A stretch of 21,331 bases of DNA. Origin: Leptolyngbyaceae cyanobacterium CSSed165cm_216. GTDB taxonomy: Bacteria > Cyanobacteriota > Cyanobacteriia > Phormidesmidales > Phormidesmidaceae. Position 1 is the stretch's first letter. Each line of letters starts with the position of its first letter. Location: NCBI GenBank assembly GCA_007135385.1, contig SLIY01000211.1, positions 1-21,331 on the forward strand. The letters run 5' to 3'. The position numbers and the translations under genes are program-made. Positions 1 through 9,100 of the stretch are shown here, piece by piece. The notes under the pieces are model-generated. The model searched no databases, had not been told where the DNA came from, and saw nothing but the letters and a program-made list of their open reading frames with translations.

Positions 1-87
1 CGAACTCGGTTGTGAAACGCAGCTGCGGCGAAGATAGTGAGGGGGTTGCCCCTTGTTAAAATAGCGCGATGCCAGGGCTCTATTGCC

Positions 88-122
88 AAAGGCCGTCTTC
101 CCTCAGCGAAGGCGGCTTTTGG
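88..122 (+). terminator. Probable intrinsic terminator of an upstream gene
   Basis: Bases 88-100 can pair with 108-120 (13 bp, two of them G-U) around a 7-base loop. The 3' arm ends in TTTT, and the T-rich run GGTGTTATTT follows. The T tract is interrupted, so strength and direction are uncertain. It would fit the end of a rightward gene lying left of the window. Confidence 0.5.
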
Positions 123-281
123 TGTTATTTGATTGGCTCAAATTGAATGTATGAGTAAGGGCAGGACGACCATATTGCCTGGGTAGGGTGGACAGCACTT
201 GCTGATTATGATGTGAAGGGTTTACGCTTTATGTCTGGCTTCCCTGGACAGGGGAAATTATTGCAAAACCTTAAAAATATT

Positions 282-310
282 TTGACGGCTTAAAACGCTG
301 TTGATATTGT
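282..310 (+). promoter_or_regulatory. Candidate promoter for the amidohydrolase gene
   Basis: TTGACG at 282-287 is followed after exactly 17 bases by TATTGT at 305-310. Transcription would begin near 317 and give a leader of about 95 bases that contains the hairpin at 344-374. The match is by eye only. Confidence 0.4.
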
Positions 311-343
311 GACGGGGGAGATTGAGCTTGCTTTTGGCTCCTG

Positions 344-374
344 TTTTGCCGCAATGAATATCTTTGCGGCAAAA
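344..374 (+). repeat. Perfect 11-bp inverted repeat in the 5' leader
   Basis: TTTTGCCGCAA (344-354) and TTGCGGCAAAA (364-374) are exact reverse complements around a 9-base loop. It lies 37 bases before the amidohydrolase ATG. The downstream side is A-rich rather than T-rich, so it does not look like a rightward terminator. An operator or an RNA hairpin is possible. Confidence 0.55.
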
Positions 375-411
375 AATGTCGGTTTTACGGGTCCTGTTAG
401 GTTAATCCAGT

Positions 412-1803
412 ATGCGATCGCGCCTTTTCCCTATTTTGGGGCTGTTACTGCTGTTGCTCGGTGGGATCATGGCCCTAGCCGGGTTTTCCGAGAGTCGAAC
501 CACCAGCCAGGGCCAGCCCCAGCGCTCCGACATCGTGGCCTTTGAGAATGTGCGTATTTTCAACGGAGTGTCTGATCAGCTGTCGGCTCCGACGAATGTG
601 CTGGTGGTGGGTAATACCATCCGAACCATTTCTTCCCAGCCTTTACCGGCCCCTGCTAGGGGATCAGTGACTCGCATCGACGGCGAGGGCCGGGTGCTAA
701 TGCCGGGGCTGATCGACGCCCATACGCACCTGTTTATGGAAACCAGCACGGAGGAAGATTTGATCGCTGCTACGGTTGCTCCGGAGCAGCTTTTGAAGCG
801 AGCCCAGGAGAACGCCACGGCTATGCTGATGCGAGGGTTCACCAGTGCTCGGGATATGGCAGGGCCGGTTTTTCAATTGAAGCGGGCCATTGACCAGGGA
901 TCTGTGGTGGGTCCGCGCATTTGGCCCTCGGGGGCAATGATCTCTCAGACCAGCGGCCATGGCGACTTTCGCGAGTTAAGCGATCTACCTCGCACGCCTA
1001 CCTCGGAGCTGAGCCTGGGGGAACAGTTTGGGGTGGGGGTGATCGCTGACGGAGTAGACGAGGTGCTGCGCCGTGTCCGGGAGCAGCTGATGCAGGGAGC
1101 CAGCCAGATTAAGCTGGCTGCTGGGGGCGGGGTGGCTTCAGACTTCGACCCCATTGATGTGGCCCAGTACACCGAAGCTGAACTCAGCGCCGCCGTGGAG
1201 GCCGCCGAGGACTGGAACACTTACGTGGCTGTTCACGCCTACACCCCCCGCGCCATTCAAAAGGCGATCCGGGCGGGGGTAAAGAGTATCGAACATGGCC
1301 AGCTGATCGATGAAGAGACGGCCCGGATGATCGCCGAGAATGATGTGTGGCTGAGCATGCAGCCGTTCCTGGACGACGAAGATCGCAACCCCTACCCAGA
1401 GGGGTCCCAGAACCGAGCTAATCAGTTAATTGTGGCTGCAGGCACCGACAACGCCTACAACCTGGCCAAGAAATATAACATCAAAACAGCCTGGGGCACT
1501 GACAATCTCTATAGCCCTGAGGGGGCGGTTCGACAGGGGGCAAAACTGGCCAAGATGGTGCGTTGGTATACTCCGGTGGAGGTGCTGCGCATGGCCACGA
1601 GCACCAATGCAACCCTGTTGGCGATGTCTGGGCCGCGTAATCCTTACCCCGGCAAGCTGGGGGTGGTGGAAGAGGGAGCCCTAGCAGATCTGCTGCTGGT
1701 GAATGGCAACCCACTGGAAAATATTCAGCTAATTGAAAATCCAGACAATAACTTTTTGGTGATCCTTAAAGGTGGAGTAATTTATAAGAATTTGCTTAGT
1801 TAA
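412..1803 (+). CDS. Exported metal-dependent amidohydrolase (imidazolonepropionase-like / prolidase-like)
   Basis: The 463-residue protein has a short basic N-terminus and a leucine-rich hydrophobic stretch (about residues 6-24), so it is probably exported or anchored. The amidohydrolase-superfamily metal centre is visible in order: HTH at 104-106, a probable carboxylated lysine in QIKLAAGGG (K234), H275 in VHAYTP, H295 in IEHGQ and D364 in WGTDN. The C-terminus (about 415-455) has the usual beta-sandwich ending EGALADLLLVNGNPL. Family members hydrolyse dipeptides with C-terminal Arg/Lys, Xaa-Pro peptides, or ring amides; the sequence alone does not fix the substrate. The ATG at 412 overlaps a HIP1 site and has no strong Shine-Dalgarno sequence. 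It is the start that keeps the whole export signal. It appears to be a single-gene unit behind its own promoter. Confidence 0.88.
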   Translation: MRSRLFPILGLLLLLLGGIMALAGFSESRTTSQGQPQRSDIVAFENVRIFNGVSDQLSAPTNVLVVGNTIRTISSQPLPAPARGSVTRIDGEGRVLMPGLIDAHTHLFMETSTEEDLIAATVAPEQLLKRAQENATAMLMRGFTSARDMAGPVFQLKRAIDQGSVVGPRIWPSGAMISQTSGHGDFRELSDLPRTPTSELSLGEQFGVGVIADGVDEVLRRVREQLMQGASQIKLAAGGGVASDFDPIDVAQYTEAELSAAVEAAEDWNTYVAVHAYTPRAIQKAIRAGVKSIEHGQLIDEETARMIAENDVWLSMQPFLDDEDRNPYPEGSQNRANQLIVAAGTDNAYNLAKKYNIKTAWGTDNLYSPEGAVRQGAKLAKMVRWYTPVEVLRMATSTNATLLAMSGPRNPYPGKLGVVEEGALADLLLVNGNPLENIQLIENPDNNFLVILKGGVIYKNLLS

Positions 1804-1917
1804 ACTGGGTAGGGAAAAGCGAATAAGAAGGCTGCGAAAGTAGGCTGCACCCGTTTCTGACTTAGAGTCTGGTGGTTTTCTTTGTTCGAAATTGCTTTGT
1901 TTGATTTGAATCTGAGC

Positions 1918-1966
1918 CAAACGTTATTTATCGTTTGCTTGACTTTTTAAGTTGTTTTGCTATTGT
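1918..1966 (+). promoter_or_regulatory. Candidate promoter with adjacent palindrome for the beta-barrel gene
   Basis: TTGACT (1939-1944) and TATTGT (1961-1966) are separated by 16 bases. This would give a leader of about 55 bases before the ATG at 2029. Directly upstream, CAAACG (1918-1923) and CGTTTG (1932-1937) form an inverted repeat around 8 A/T-rich bases, touching the -35 box, as an operator might. Support is visual only. Confidence 0.35.
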
Positions 1967-2028
1967 TTTAAGATGTCGTTTCCTGTCGTTATTTTTGTGG
2001 AAAACGATGTTTTTATCTTTCCTTAAAG

Positions 2029-3162
2029 ATGATCTCGAAATATCTGTGCTTTCATGCTTTTCTGCTAGGTTTCGGGGCAGGGGCGATCGCCCTACTCTCC
2101 TCCTCGGCGGCGGCAGTTTCTCTAGCTGAGGCAGCCTCTTTAGGGGATGTTCACCTAGCCCTTGAGGTCGATACTTTAACGACAGCTGCACCAGTGGTTG
2201 AGCCTTTGGTGGACATAGCCGCTCCTCTGGCCCTGGATTTGATGCCTGTAGACAGTGGCCTAGGGGGTTGGGGATCGTTGGAGACCGCTGTAGAGCCCCA
2301 CCCTGACGTGCCGTTGGCCCAAGTGAGGTCGGCTGACGACGGCAATGGCTGGGAGTTTGTACTAGGGCCCTATCTGTTTGTGCCCTTCAATGTGCAGACC
2401 GACATTAGCGTTGGCGGCATCACTGAATCGGTGTCCACGGGCTTAGGGGATTTGTTTAGCTTGGATCGTATTTTTTCAGGTGCCCTACGATTTGAGGCCC
2501 GTAACCCCCAGTATGGCTTTTTTGCTGACTTGACCCATGTGTTTGTGCAGGACAGCCGCTCTGTCTCGGGACTGCCGCTGCCCCCGGCTCTGGCGGCGGT
2601 GGTCAACCAGCGCACTCCCCCTGGGGTAGTGGTGCCGCCCGGTACTCCGGTGGATGCAGGGGTGACGATCACGGGGCGCACGACCACCTTTGATCTGGGG
2701 GGGTACTACCGGGTGGTCGATCAGTTTGTCGGTCGCACGGCTGCTAATCAGCCCACCTACCCGCGACTGTTGGTGGATCCTTATTTGGGCCTGCGCATTG
2801 CTCGTCTCAGCAGCGATCTGAACTTTAATCTGGGGCTGGGGCCACTGGGTTTTGATAACGTGCCCGTAACCGGGTCGGCAACGTTGATTAAGCCGCTGCT
2901 GGGGGCTCAGGCGGGGCTGGAGTTGTCTGACCGCTGGGCATTAGGATTGCGGGGCAATGTTGCAGGATTCGGTATTGGGGCCGACGAAAATGTGGCCTGG
3001 AGTGTTCTGGCAGGAGCTCGCTACCGCATGTCCCAGCGAACGGCGCTGCAACTGGCCTATCAGTACAAAGAGTCTCGCTACAGTGCCGGGCAAGGGATCA
3101 GCCGCTTTAGCCTGAATCAGTCCCAGCAAGGCCTTTTGCTGGGGGTTGAGGTTAGGCTGTAG
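2029..3162 (+). CDS. Outer-membrane beta-barrel protein, function unknown
   Basis: The 377-residue protein starts with a typical signal peptide: a hydrophobic core at about residues 8-28, then a small-residue stretch SSSAAAVSLAEA. After an Ala/Pro/Asp-rich stretch (about 30-100), the remainder has alternating hydrophobic/polar strands and many aromatic and glycine residues, for example YLFVPFNVQTDISVGG and LRFEARNPQYGFFADL. The last strand, LLLGVEVRL, ends in an alternating pattern like a BAM-recognised beta-signal. This points to an 8-12 strand barrel, similar in style to uncharacterised cyanobacterial outer-membrane proteins; I cannot name a family. Its stop lies one base from the stop of the convergent SpmAB-like gene, leaving no room for separate terminators. 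Confidence 0.8.
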   Translation: MISKYLCFHAFLLGFGAGAIALLSSSAAAVSLAEAASLGDVHLALEVDTLTTAAPVVEPLVDIAAPLALDLMPVDSGLGGWGSLETAVEPHPDVPLAQVRSADDGNGWEFVLGPYLFVPFNVQTDISVGGITESVSTGLGDLFSLDRIFSGALRFEARNPQYGFFADLTHVFVQDSRSVSGLPLPPALAAVVNQRTPPGVVVPPGTPVDAGVTITGRTTTFDLGGYYRVVDQFVGRTAANQPTYPRLLVDPYLGLRIARLSSDLNFNLGLGPLGFDNVPVTGSATLIKPLLGAQAGLELSDRWALGLRGNVAGFGIGADENVAWSVLAGARYRMSQRTALQLAYQYKESRYSAGQGISRFSLNQSQQGLLLGVEVRL

Positions 3163-3163
3163 C

Positions 3164-4513
3164 TTAAAACGTCGCCCGGCAGATAATTAAAGCGGCTACC
3201 ATGCCAGTGATATCAGCGGCTAGGGCAGCGGGGAGAGTGTAGCGAGTACGCAGGACGTTGATGCTCCCGAAATAGACGGCCATGACGTAGAACGTGGTTT
3301 CGGTAGACCCTTGCATGGTAGACACGAGGTAAGCAAGAAAGCTATCAGGGTCGTTGTCAACAATTTCAGACATCACCCCAAAGGCTCCACTGCCGGAGAG
3401 GGGGCGAATCAGGGCCATGGGTAAGGCCTCGGCAGGGAACCGGATGAGGCCAGTAAGGGGGGCGATCGCGGTGGTCAGTAAATCTAGGGCTCCACTGGCC
3501 CGAAACATGGCGATCGCCACAAAAATTGCCACCAAAAAGGGAATGATCCGCACTGCAATCTGAAACCCTTCTTTAGCCCCTTCAGTCAGAGCCTCGTAGA
3601 CTTTGACGCCGCGAAAATAGCCAAAGAGCAGTAGGGTGCAAATCAAGATGGGAATTAACCAGTTTGAGATAGCAGCCATGACCTCGGTCCCGGCTAAGTC
3701 TGGGGTGCCTTGGATCGTCAAGCGATAAGTGATCACCCCTAAAAAACCAAGTATTAAGCCCCCAAACAGCAGCTTGCCCCATAGCCCAGGAGGCTCTAAA
3801 TCGTCTGGGATGTTGGTTCCATCTAAGGGGACAGGACTGTCATCTGTTGTAGTGGTCGACTGATCGGGGTCAGAAACGGGTGGAATAGTCTCTGGTAAAG
3901 GGCTTGTGGTGTCAGACTCTCGGCGGGCCAGCAGCTTGGCTACTACGATAGCCACAGCCGTGGAGCATAGGGTTGCAATAATGGACGGCAGAATAATCGC
4001 CCCAGGATTAGTGGCCCCAGCGCTGGCTCGCACGGTGATGGCGCTGATTGGCAGCAGCGTCAGCGACGAGGTGTTGATGGCCAGGAATAGGCACATGGCG
4101 TTGGTGGCCGTGCCTGGGGTGGGGTTGACCTTGTCCAGCTCAGCCATGGCTTTCAGGCCCATGGGTGTGGCTGCATTGCCCAGCCCCAGGGCATTGGCCG
4201 CCATGTTGAGGATCATCGCTGACATGGCCGGGTGTTCGGCGGGAATTTCGGGGAACAGGCGCACCATCACTGGGCGAATGGCATGGGCGATTAGCTGCAT
4301 CAGCCCAGCAACTTCGACCACCTTGATTAGCCCTAGCCACAGGGCCAAGGCCCCAATTAACCCAATCGCCAGGGTGACAGCATTTTCCGCCGCTTCAAAG
4401 GTGGCCGTGGTGAGCTCTGCCATCAGGCCGTTGTAGGCCGCCACCAGGGTGGCGAACACAATCATGAACAGCCAGATGCCATTCAGGGGAGACGCGACGT
4501 TTTTGGAAGCCAT
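3164..4513 (-). CDS. SpmA-SpmB fusion (nucleoside-recognition 'Gate' domain membrane protein)
   Basis: This 449-residue polytopic membrane protein joins two modules. Residues about 10-195 match spore maturation protein A, with GLGNAATPMGLKAM (110-123) and INTSSLTLLP (146-155). Residues about 245-449 match SpmB, with GFQIAVRIIPFLVAIFVAI and PLSGSGAFGVM (371-381). Between them is a polar, Ser/Thr/Asp/Pro-rich linker (about 198-240). Both modules belong to the nucleoside-recognition/Gate domain family. In Bacillus the separate proteins support spore core dehydration; in non-sporulating bacteria the role is not established, and transport of a small solute is the usual guess. The neighbouring K+ channel gene is 114 bases upstream on the same strand, so co-transcription is possible. 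No Shine-Dalgarno sequence is evident before the ATG. Confidence 0.88.
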   Translation of the reverse strand: MASKNVASPLNGIWLFMIVFATLVAAYNGLMAELTTATFEAAENAVTLAIGLIGALALWLGLIKVVEVAGLMQLIAHAIRPVMVRLFPEIPAEHPAMSAMILNMAANALGLGNAATPMGLKAMAELDKVNPTPGTATNAMCLFLAINTSSLTLLPISAITVRASAGATNPGAIILPSIIATLCSTAVAIVVAKLLARRESDTTSPLPETIPPVSDPDQSTTTTDDSPVPLDGTNIPDDLEPPGLWGKLLFGGLILGFLGVITYRLTIQGTPDLAGTEVMAAISNWLIPILICTLLLFGYFRGVKVYEALTEGAKEGFQIAVRIIPFLVAIFVAIAMFRASGALDLLTTAIAPLTGLIRFPAEALPMALIRPLSGSGAFGVMSEIVDNDPDSFLAYLVSTMQGSTETTFYVMAVYFGSINVLRTRYTLPAALAADITGMVAALIICRATF

Positions 4514-4627
4514 AGGAAGGTTAAGCTAATGCAGGACTAAGCCTATTCCATCTAAAAAATACCTGGGGTGTAGACCCTGAGCTCAGGCGCAGCCAACCCG
4601 CTGGATTAGGTATGAGGCTGGATCATG

Positions 4628-5695
4628 CTAACGCTGAATGGGGCTGAGAATTTGGCTGAGCCGCCGCAGTTGGTCCATGGTGCCCATGCAAATTACCAGG
4701 TCGCCGGGGTATAGCCGGGTATCGGCGGTGGGACCAACGATCAGGGTCTCATCCTGGCGACGAATGGCCAGTAGTAAAGCCCCGGACTGCCGCCCCAGAT
4801 GGGCCTCCCTGAGGGTTTGTCCCACCACGGGGCAAGCCTTAGGGTCTAATAAGAACTCTTCCACATAGACGGTGCGGTTGGCACCGGTCAACATGCCATC
4901 GAGGAAGTCCACCACCTGGGGGCGTAGGGCGGCTGCGGCCATGCGTTTACCACCCGTAATGTAGGGGGAAACCACCACATCGGCCCCGCCTCGCTTGAGT
5001 TTTTGGATGGCCTCTTCGGTGCTGGCCCGGGCGATGGTGCGAATAGAGGGGGCTAGGGTTTTAGCGGATAGAACCGTATAGAGATTTTCAGCATCGGAGG
5101 GCAGAGCCGCCACTAGACAGCGGGCCCGTTCAATACCCACTTGCAGCAGGATCTGATCGTGGGTGGCATCCCCCTGGATGGTGGTGTAGCCTGCTTGCTG
5201 AGCTGCCTGGATGGAGCCGTCGTCTAGATCCACTACCACAAAGGGGACGGCTTCGACGGCAAATTCGGCAGCGATCTGGCTGCCTGTGCGGCCATAGCCG
5301 CAAATAATGTAGTGTCCGGCTAAGGATTCCATAAATTTACGTCTTTTTAGCAGTCGAAAACCAGCCTGAAAGTGGCCCTGCACAATGGCCTCTGTGAAGT
5401 TATTGAGGATGTAAGCAATGACGCCGACACCCGTCAAAATCAGCACGATGGTAAACAGGCGACCTTGAGGACTGAGGGTATTGATTTCCCCAAAGCCAAC
5501 GGTAGATAAGGTGATGATGGACATGTAGGTGGCATCTAGCCAGCTCCAGCCTTCTACCAACCGATACCACAGGACCCCTGAAAAGATCACGAACCCTAGG
5601 GCGATTGCCCCTCGAATTAGGTGTCGCCGGGTGCGTCGATAGTTTTCCTCAACAACGGTTTCGCGATAGCGGGGGCGATTTTGGCGCGAGGGCAT
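4628..5695 (-). CDS. K+ channel with RCK (TrkA-N/TrkA-C) regulatory domains, MthK-like
   Basis: The 355-residue protein has two membrane helices (about 27-47 and 80-100) flanking a pore loop with the K+ selectivity filter TVGFG (65-69). An RCK/TrkA-N Rossmann domain follows from about residue 125. Its nucleotide-binding loop is GYGRTGSQIA (133-142), VVVDLDD ends the second strand (153-159) and QGDAT lies at 174-178. A TrkA-C domain occupies about 265-350. This is the layout of ligand-gated prokaryotic channels such as MthK, where an octameric RCK ring gates a tetrameric pore in the inner membrane. A methionine at 122 (KFMESLAG) sits where MthK has the internal start that makes free RCK subunits. 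The basic N-terminal tail is cytoplasmic. The ligand (Ca2+, nucleotide or other) cannot be read from the sequence. Confidence 0.92.
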   Translation of the reverse strand: MPSRQNRPRYRETVVEENYRRTRRHLIRGAIALGFVIFSGVLWYRLVEGWSWLDATYMSIITLSTVGFGEINTLSPQGRLFTIVLILTGVGVIAYILNNFTEAIVQGHFQAGFRLLKRRKFMESLAGHYIICGYGRTGSQIAAEFAVEAVPFVVVDLDDGSIQAAQQAGYTTIQGDATHDQILLQVGIERARCLVAALPSDAENLYTVLSAKTLAPSIRTIARASTEEAIQKLKRGGADVVVSPYITGGKRMAAAALRPQVVDFLDGMLTGANRTVYVEEFLLDPKACPVVGQTLREAHLGRQSGALLLAIRRQDETLIVGPTADTRLYPGDLVICMGTMDQLRRLSQILSPIQR

Positions 5696-6134
5696 GGCAC
5701 CTCAACGATGGGTTAGAAGGGGTTAGGGGATTCCGAGAGAAACAAACTCCCCGCTTTAAGCTAACGATGGCCAGGGCTTTCGGGTGGGCGGTGCCCGCTA
5801 TCGGGGAGACTGTTTTCAGAAAACGCCTTAACGGCGCGATCGCCTTAAATTGTACGGTCTGAGGCGTAACCTGGGGCCACTGATTTTTCCATCACGGCCT
5901 AAAAATCCTCGCCCTCATCTAAGGGTTGAATGTCTTGATGGACCAGGTTCTGCCAAACGGCCATCACCGTTGCTGCGGGGGTAAGCTGCTGCAAGGCTGT
6001 GGTCACTGGACCTGGGTCAGCCTTCAGTTCTGGGAAAGCTAACAGCAACATGGCAATGTCGCGCCAGTCTGTGCTCGTGTCAGGACGCCAGCGTTCAGGG
6101 TGGAATCAGTGACCACAGTGTATGACCTCAGTGA
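5696..6134. other. 439-base intergenic stretch between channel and mannosidase genes
   Basis: The stretch holds the upstream region of the K+ channel gene and an orphan coding-like fragment on the minus strand (listed separately). Small elements seen are a perfect 13-base palindrome GTTTTCAGAAAAC (5812-5824), a HIP1 site (5836-5843) and, read on the minus strand, TTAAGGCG repeated twice with a 17-base period around that HIP1 site. No clear promoter or terminator was recognised. Confidence 0.5.
5899..6051 (-). pseudogene. Orphan coding-like fragment, 50 residues from the only ATG
   Basis: On the minus strand a frame runs from a TGA at about 6107 to a TAG at 5899-5901. It encodes about 67 residues with protein-like composition, including the stretches ERWRPDTSTDWRDIAMLLLAF and ATVMAVWQNLVHQDIQPL. 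The only start codon is the internal ATG at 6051, which has no Shine-Dalgarno sequence. Several well-formed residues lie before it without any start. It therefore looks like the 3' end of a lost gene rather than an intact small gene, although a 50-residue protein cannot be excluded. It lies just downstream of the mannosidase gene in the same direction. I do not recognise the family. Confidence 0.35.
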
Positions 6135-9100
6135 TCACAATGTCTCAAGCTTAGCTTGCCAGGTGGCCGCCAGACTTACCACTTGCCAAGGCGCTATGGC
6201 ACCTGTGGCCGTTTCAGTCTGGGGGGGCTGGGGCTGTTCTAGCAGGTTAACCGGCTGCCAGGTTTCTAGGGGGAAGGGACTGTGGAAGGCCAATTCCTGC
6301 TGGTCGCCCAGGCTTTCGTAACAGCGTAGAATCAGCTGCTGGTCGTTGTCCTCCGCCAGCTTCAGGGCGGCTAACACCAGGCTGTTATCCCCCAAACTGA
6401 GAAAACTGGCGGTGGGCTGGGCGGTCGCTGAGGCCGGTCCCGTGAGGGGGGGAAAGCAGGGCTGGATTGGCTGGTTAAAGGCCCGAGCCTGGCGGACAGT
6501 GTGGGCCTGCTGCCAGTTGTGGGGATGGGGGTAGATGGCATAGCGAAAGCTCTGCCAACCGCGATCGCATCCAGGGTCGGGCCAAACTGGAGCCTTCAGT
6601 AGCGTCAGCCGTAGCTGGTTGGGGCTGGCATCGAACCCATGCTTATAGTCGGTCAGGATACTGACGCCGCGATCGCCCTGGCTGAGATCGGCCCAGCGTA
6701 GGGCCGGTACTTCCCACTTGGCTTGCTCTTGGGGGGTGGTCGGGGTCGTGGTTCGCTGGATGGCCCCAAAGGGAATCTCGTAGGTGGCCTGGGCCGCCGT
6801 CACCGTCAGCGGAAAAGCAGCTTTGACTAACACCTGGGTTTCTTGCCAATCAACGCTGGTGTGGATGGTTAGGATAGGGGACTGGTAATCCAGATTGTAG
6901 TCTTGGATAAAGGTGGACTGGCGAAAGCGACGCACCACCCGAATAGTCTGGCGAACGGGACCAGCGTCGATCCACTCAATCTGTTTTAGTTCAAACCGGT
7001 CTAGGACATGATCCGGGTAGTCGGGGGCGATGTTCCAGGCGTCCCAGTATTGTCCCTGGTCTCGAAAGGCCTGGAGTTGGTTTCCAGGAGCGGAGAAGGT
7101 TTCGGTGCCAGTAGGTTTGTGGATCAGGCTAGCGATGTCGCCAGTAGTGGGGTCGATGGTGGCTTTTAGGACTGAATTGTCGAGAACCCAGTCCTTGGGG
7201 GCTGGGGCCGGTAGCGGAGAGGTGGCGGTGGGCACCAGCCAAATCAGTCGGTAGCCAACGCTAGGGATATCGGCCACATCCACCAGCACCGTTACCCCAC
7301 TCTGCTGTGTCAGGTGTGTAGGGTGTGTAGGGTGGGCATTGCCCACCACTGATGTAGATGGCAAACCGGGGTCTTGAGCCCATTGGGTGGGAAGAGGATT
7401 GCCCCAGTGGTCCTGAGCTTGCCAGCCTGCGACATTGGCCAGCGGGTCAGGCATTGGCATAGCGACCACCTGGTGCTGCTCCCAGTTGAGGGAGTTGAAC
7501 AGTAGCACAGGGATAGCCTCCGGGCTGGGGGGAACCGGCAGGGGCAGCGACTGAGCGATCGCCCCCAGAGCCTCTTGTAATAGCCGATTTCCTGTGTCTA
7601 ACGCCGCTTGCCAGGTTTGGTTAGCGTCCTCAAACACCTCCGGGATAGAAGAACCGGGCAAAATGTCGTGGAATTGGTTAAATAGCACCTGCTTCCAGGC
7701 GGTTTCTAGCTCGGTCCTGGGGTAGGAGCGTAGTCCCTGGATGGTCGCCAGGGTGGCCCATAGCTCCGCTTGAAATAACGTATCTTCGCAGCGGCGGTTG
7801 TACCACTTTTGGTCCCCGTGGCTGGTGTAGCAGCCCCGGTGGAGTTCCAGGTAGAGTTCGTCAGACCATATAGGGAGGGGTGGGGTGGCGGGATGGTTTA
7901 GAGGCACCGGGTTAGTCTCCCCATCCCCCCATCTCCCCATCCCCCCATCTCCCCATCCCCTTATCTCCCCCCGGATATCGTCTAGGAGGGGGACGGCGTG
8001 GCTAAACACTAGGGTAGGGAAAAAGGGAGAACTGGCCCAGCGACGGGCTTTGAGTAACATGTCGCGGGTGGGGCCGCCACCGTGGTCGCCAACGCCAGGC
8101 AGCCAAAGAGAATCCTGACAGCCGGTGCTAGCTTCCCAGGTGGCGGCATATTGGGCCATCTCTGCCGGTTCAATGTCGGTGCCGATGGGGGGCAGGGTGA
8201 CACTGGGAATGGCGGTGCTGTCTAGCCCCTGCCAGCTAAATAGGTGGTGGGGAAAGGGGGTGCTGTCGTTCCAGCGCAGTTTTTGGGTGGCGAAGTAACG
8301 AATCCCCCCCTGGGTTAGCAGTTGGGGCAGTTGCCAGGAGAAGCCAAAGCTATCGGGGAGCCAGGCAATGGCGCTGATCTGGCCAAATTTTGTGGCACAG
8401 TACCGCTGGCCGTAGAGGATTTGCCGGGCGATCGCTTCCCCCCCCGGCAGGTTCAGGTCGGGTTCCACCCACAGACCGGCATCGATGGCCCAGCGGCCAT
8501 CCTTGACCTGCTGCTGAATCGCCTCAAATAGCTGGGGTCGGTGCTGTTCCAGCCAGTCAAACAGAGCCGGAGACGAGTGGCTGAAGGTGAGTTCGGGAAA
8601 CGCTTGTTGCAGGGCCAATACAGACTGAAAGGTACGCTCGGCCGCCTCCCAGGTGTCGGTAATGGGCCACAGCCAAGCTAGATCCAGGTGGGCGTGGCCC
8701 AGGCAGTGGATGGTGCGCTGCTTTAGCCAGGGGGACAGGTCCTGGAGTGAGGTCCGCAGGTGAGCCAGGGATGGGTCAAAGGCAGCGCGATCGCTGACTC
8801 GATCCCAGGCGATCGCCCTTACAGCCTCTGTCAACCTCGGTAAGTGGTGGGGGGCAAATTGCCTGAGATAAGTGGCCAGTACCGTCAGTTCGTCCGCCAC
8901 GAAACTGGGTTCCGGGGCCTCCCAGTCGCGGGATTCAAACATCAGTTGGGAGCTCACCAGGGCACCCTGGTCATGGCCTGGGCTCACCAACTTGAGGGAA
9001 ACATCCACCCATGCTCCTGGTACCATCTGTTCCGCCAATACCAGGCGAGTCCAACAGTCGAAAATGTCTCCTGTATGAACCCGGTCACCGTTTACATAGA

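Larger units (their letters stand above)
1..411. other. Gene-free leader before the amidohydrolase
   Basis: No convincing gene is visible here. Two frames are open from the left edge and stop at about position 37 and position 59, so the tail of an upstream gene could end here, but neither short peptide is recognisable. The stretch holds a hairpin that looks like a terminator (88-120), a sigma70-type promoter candidate (282-310) and a perfect hairpin in the probable 5' leader (344-374). These are listed separately. Confidence 0.6.

Noticed and set aside
3906..4436. A 176-codon plus-strand open frame
   Set aside because: It is fully antisense to the SpmA module of a clearly conserved gene and has no recognisable motif.
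7917..7972. Possible CRISPR array
   Set aside because: The units are directly tandem without spacers and lie inside a conserved gene.
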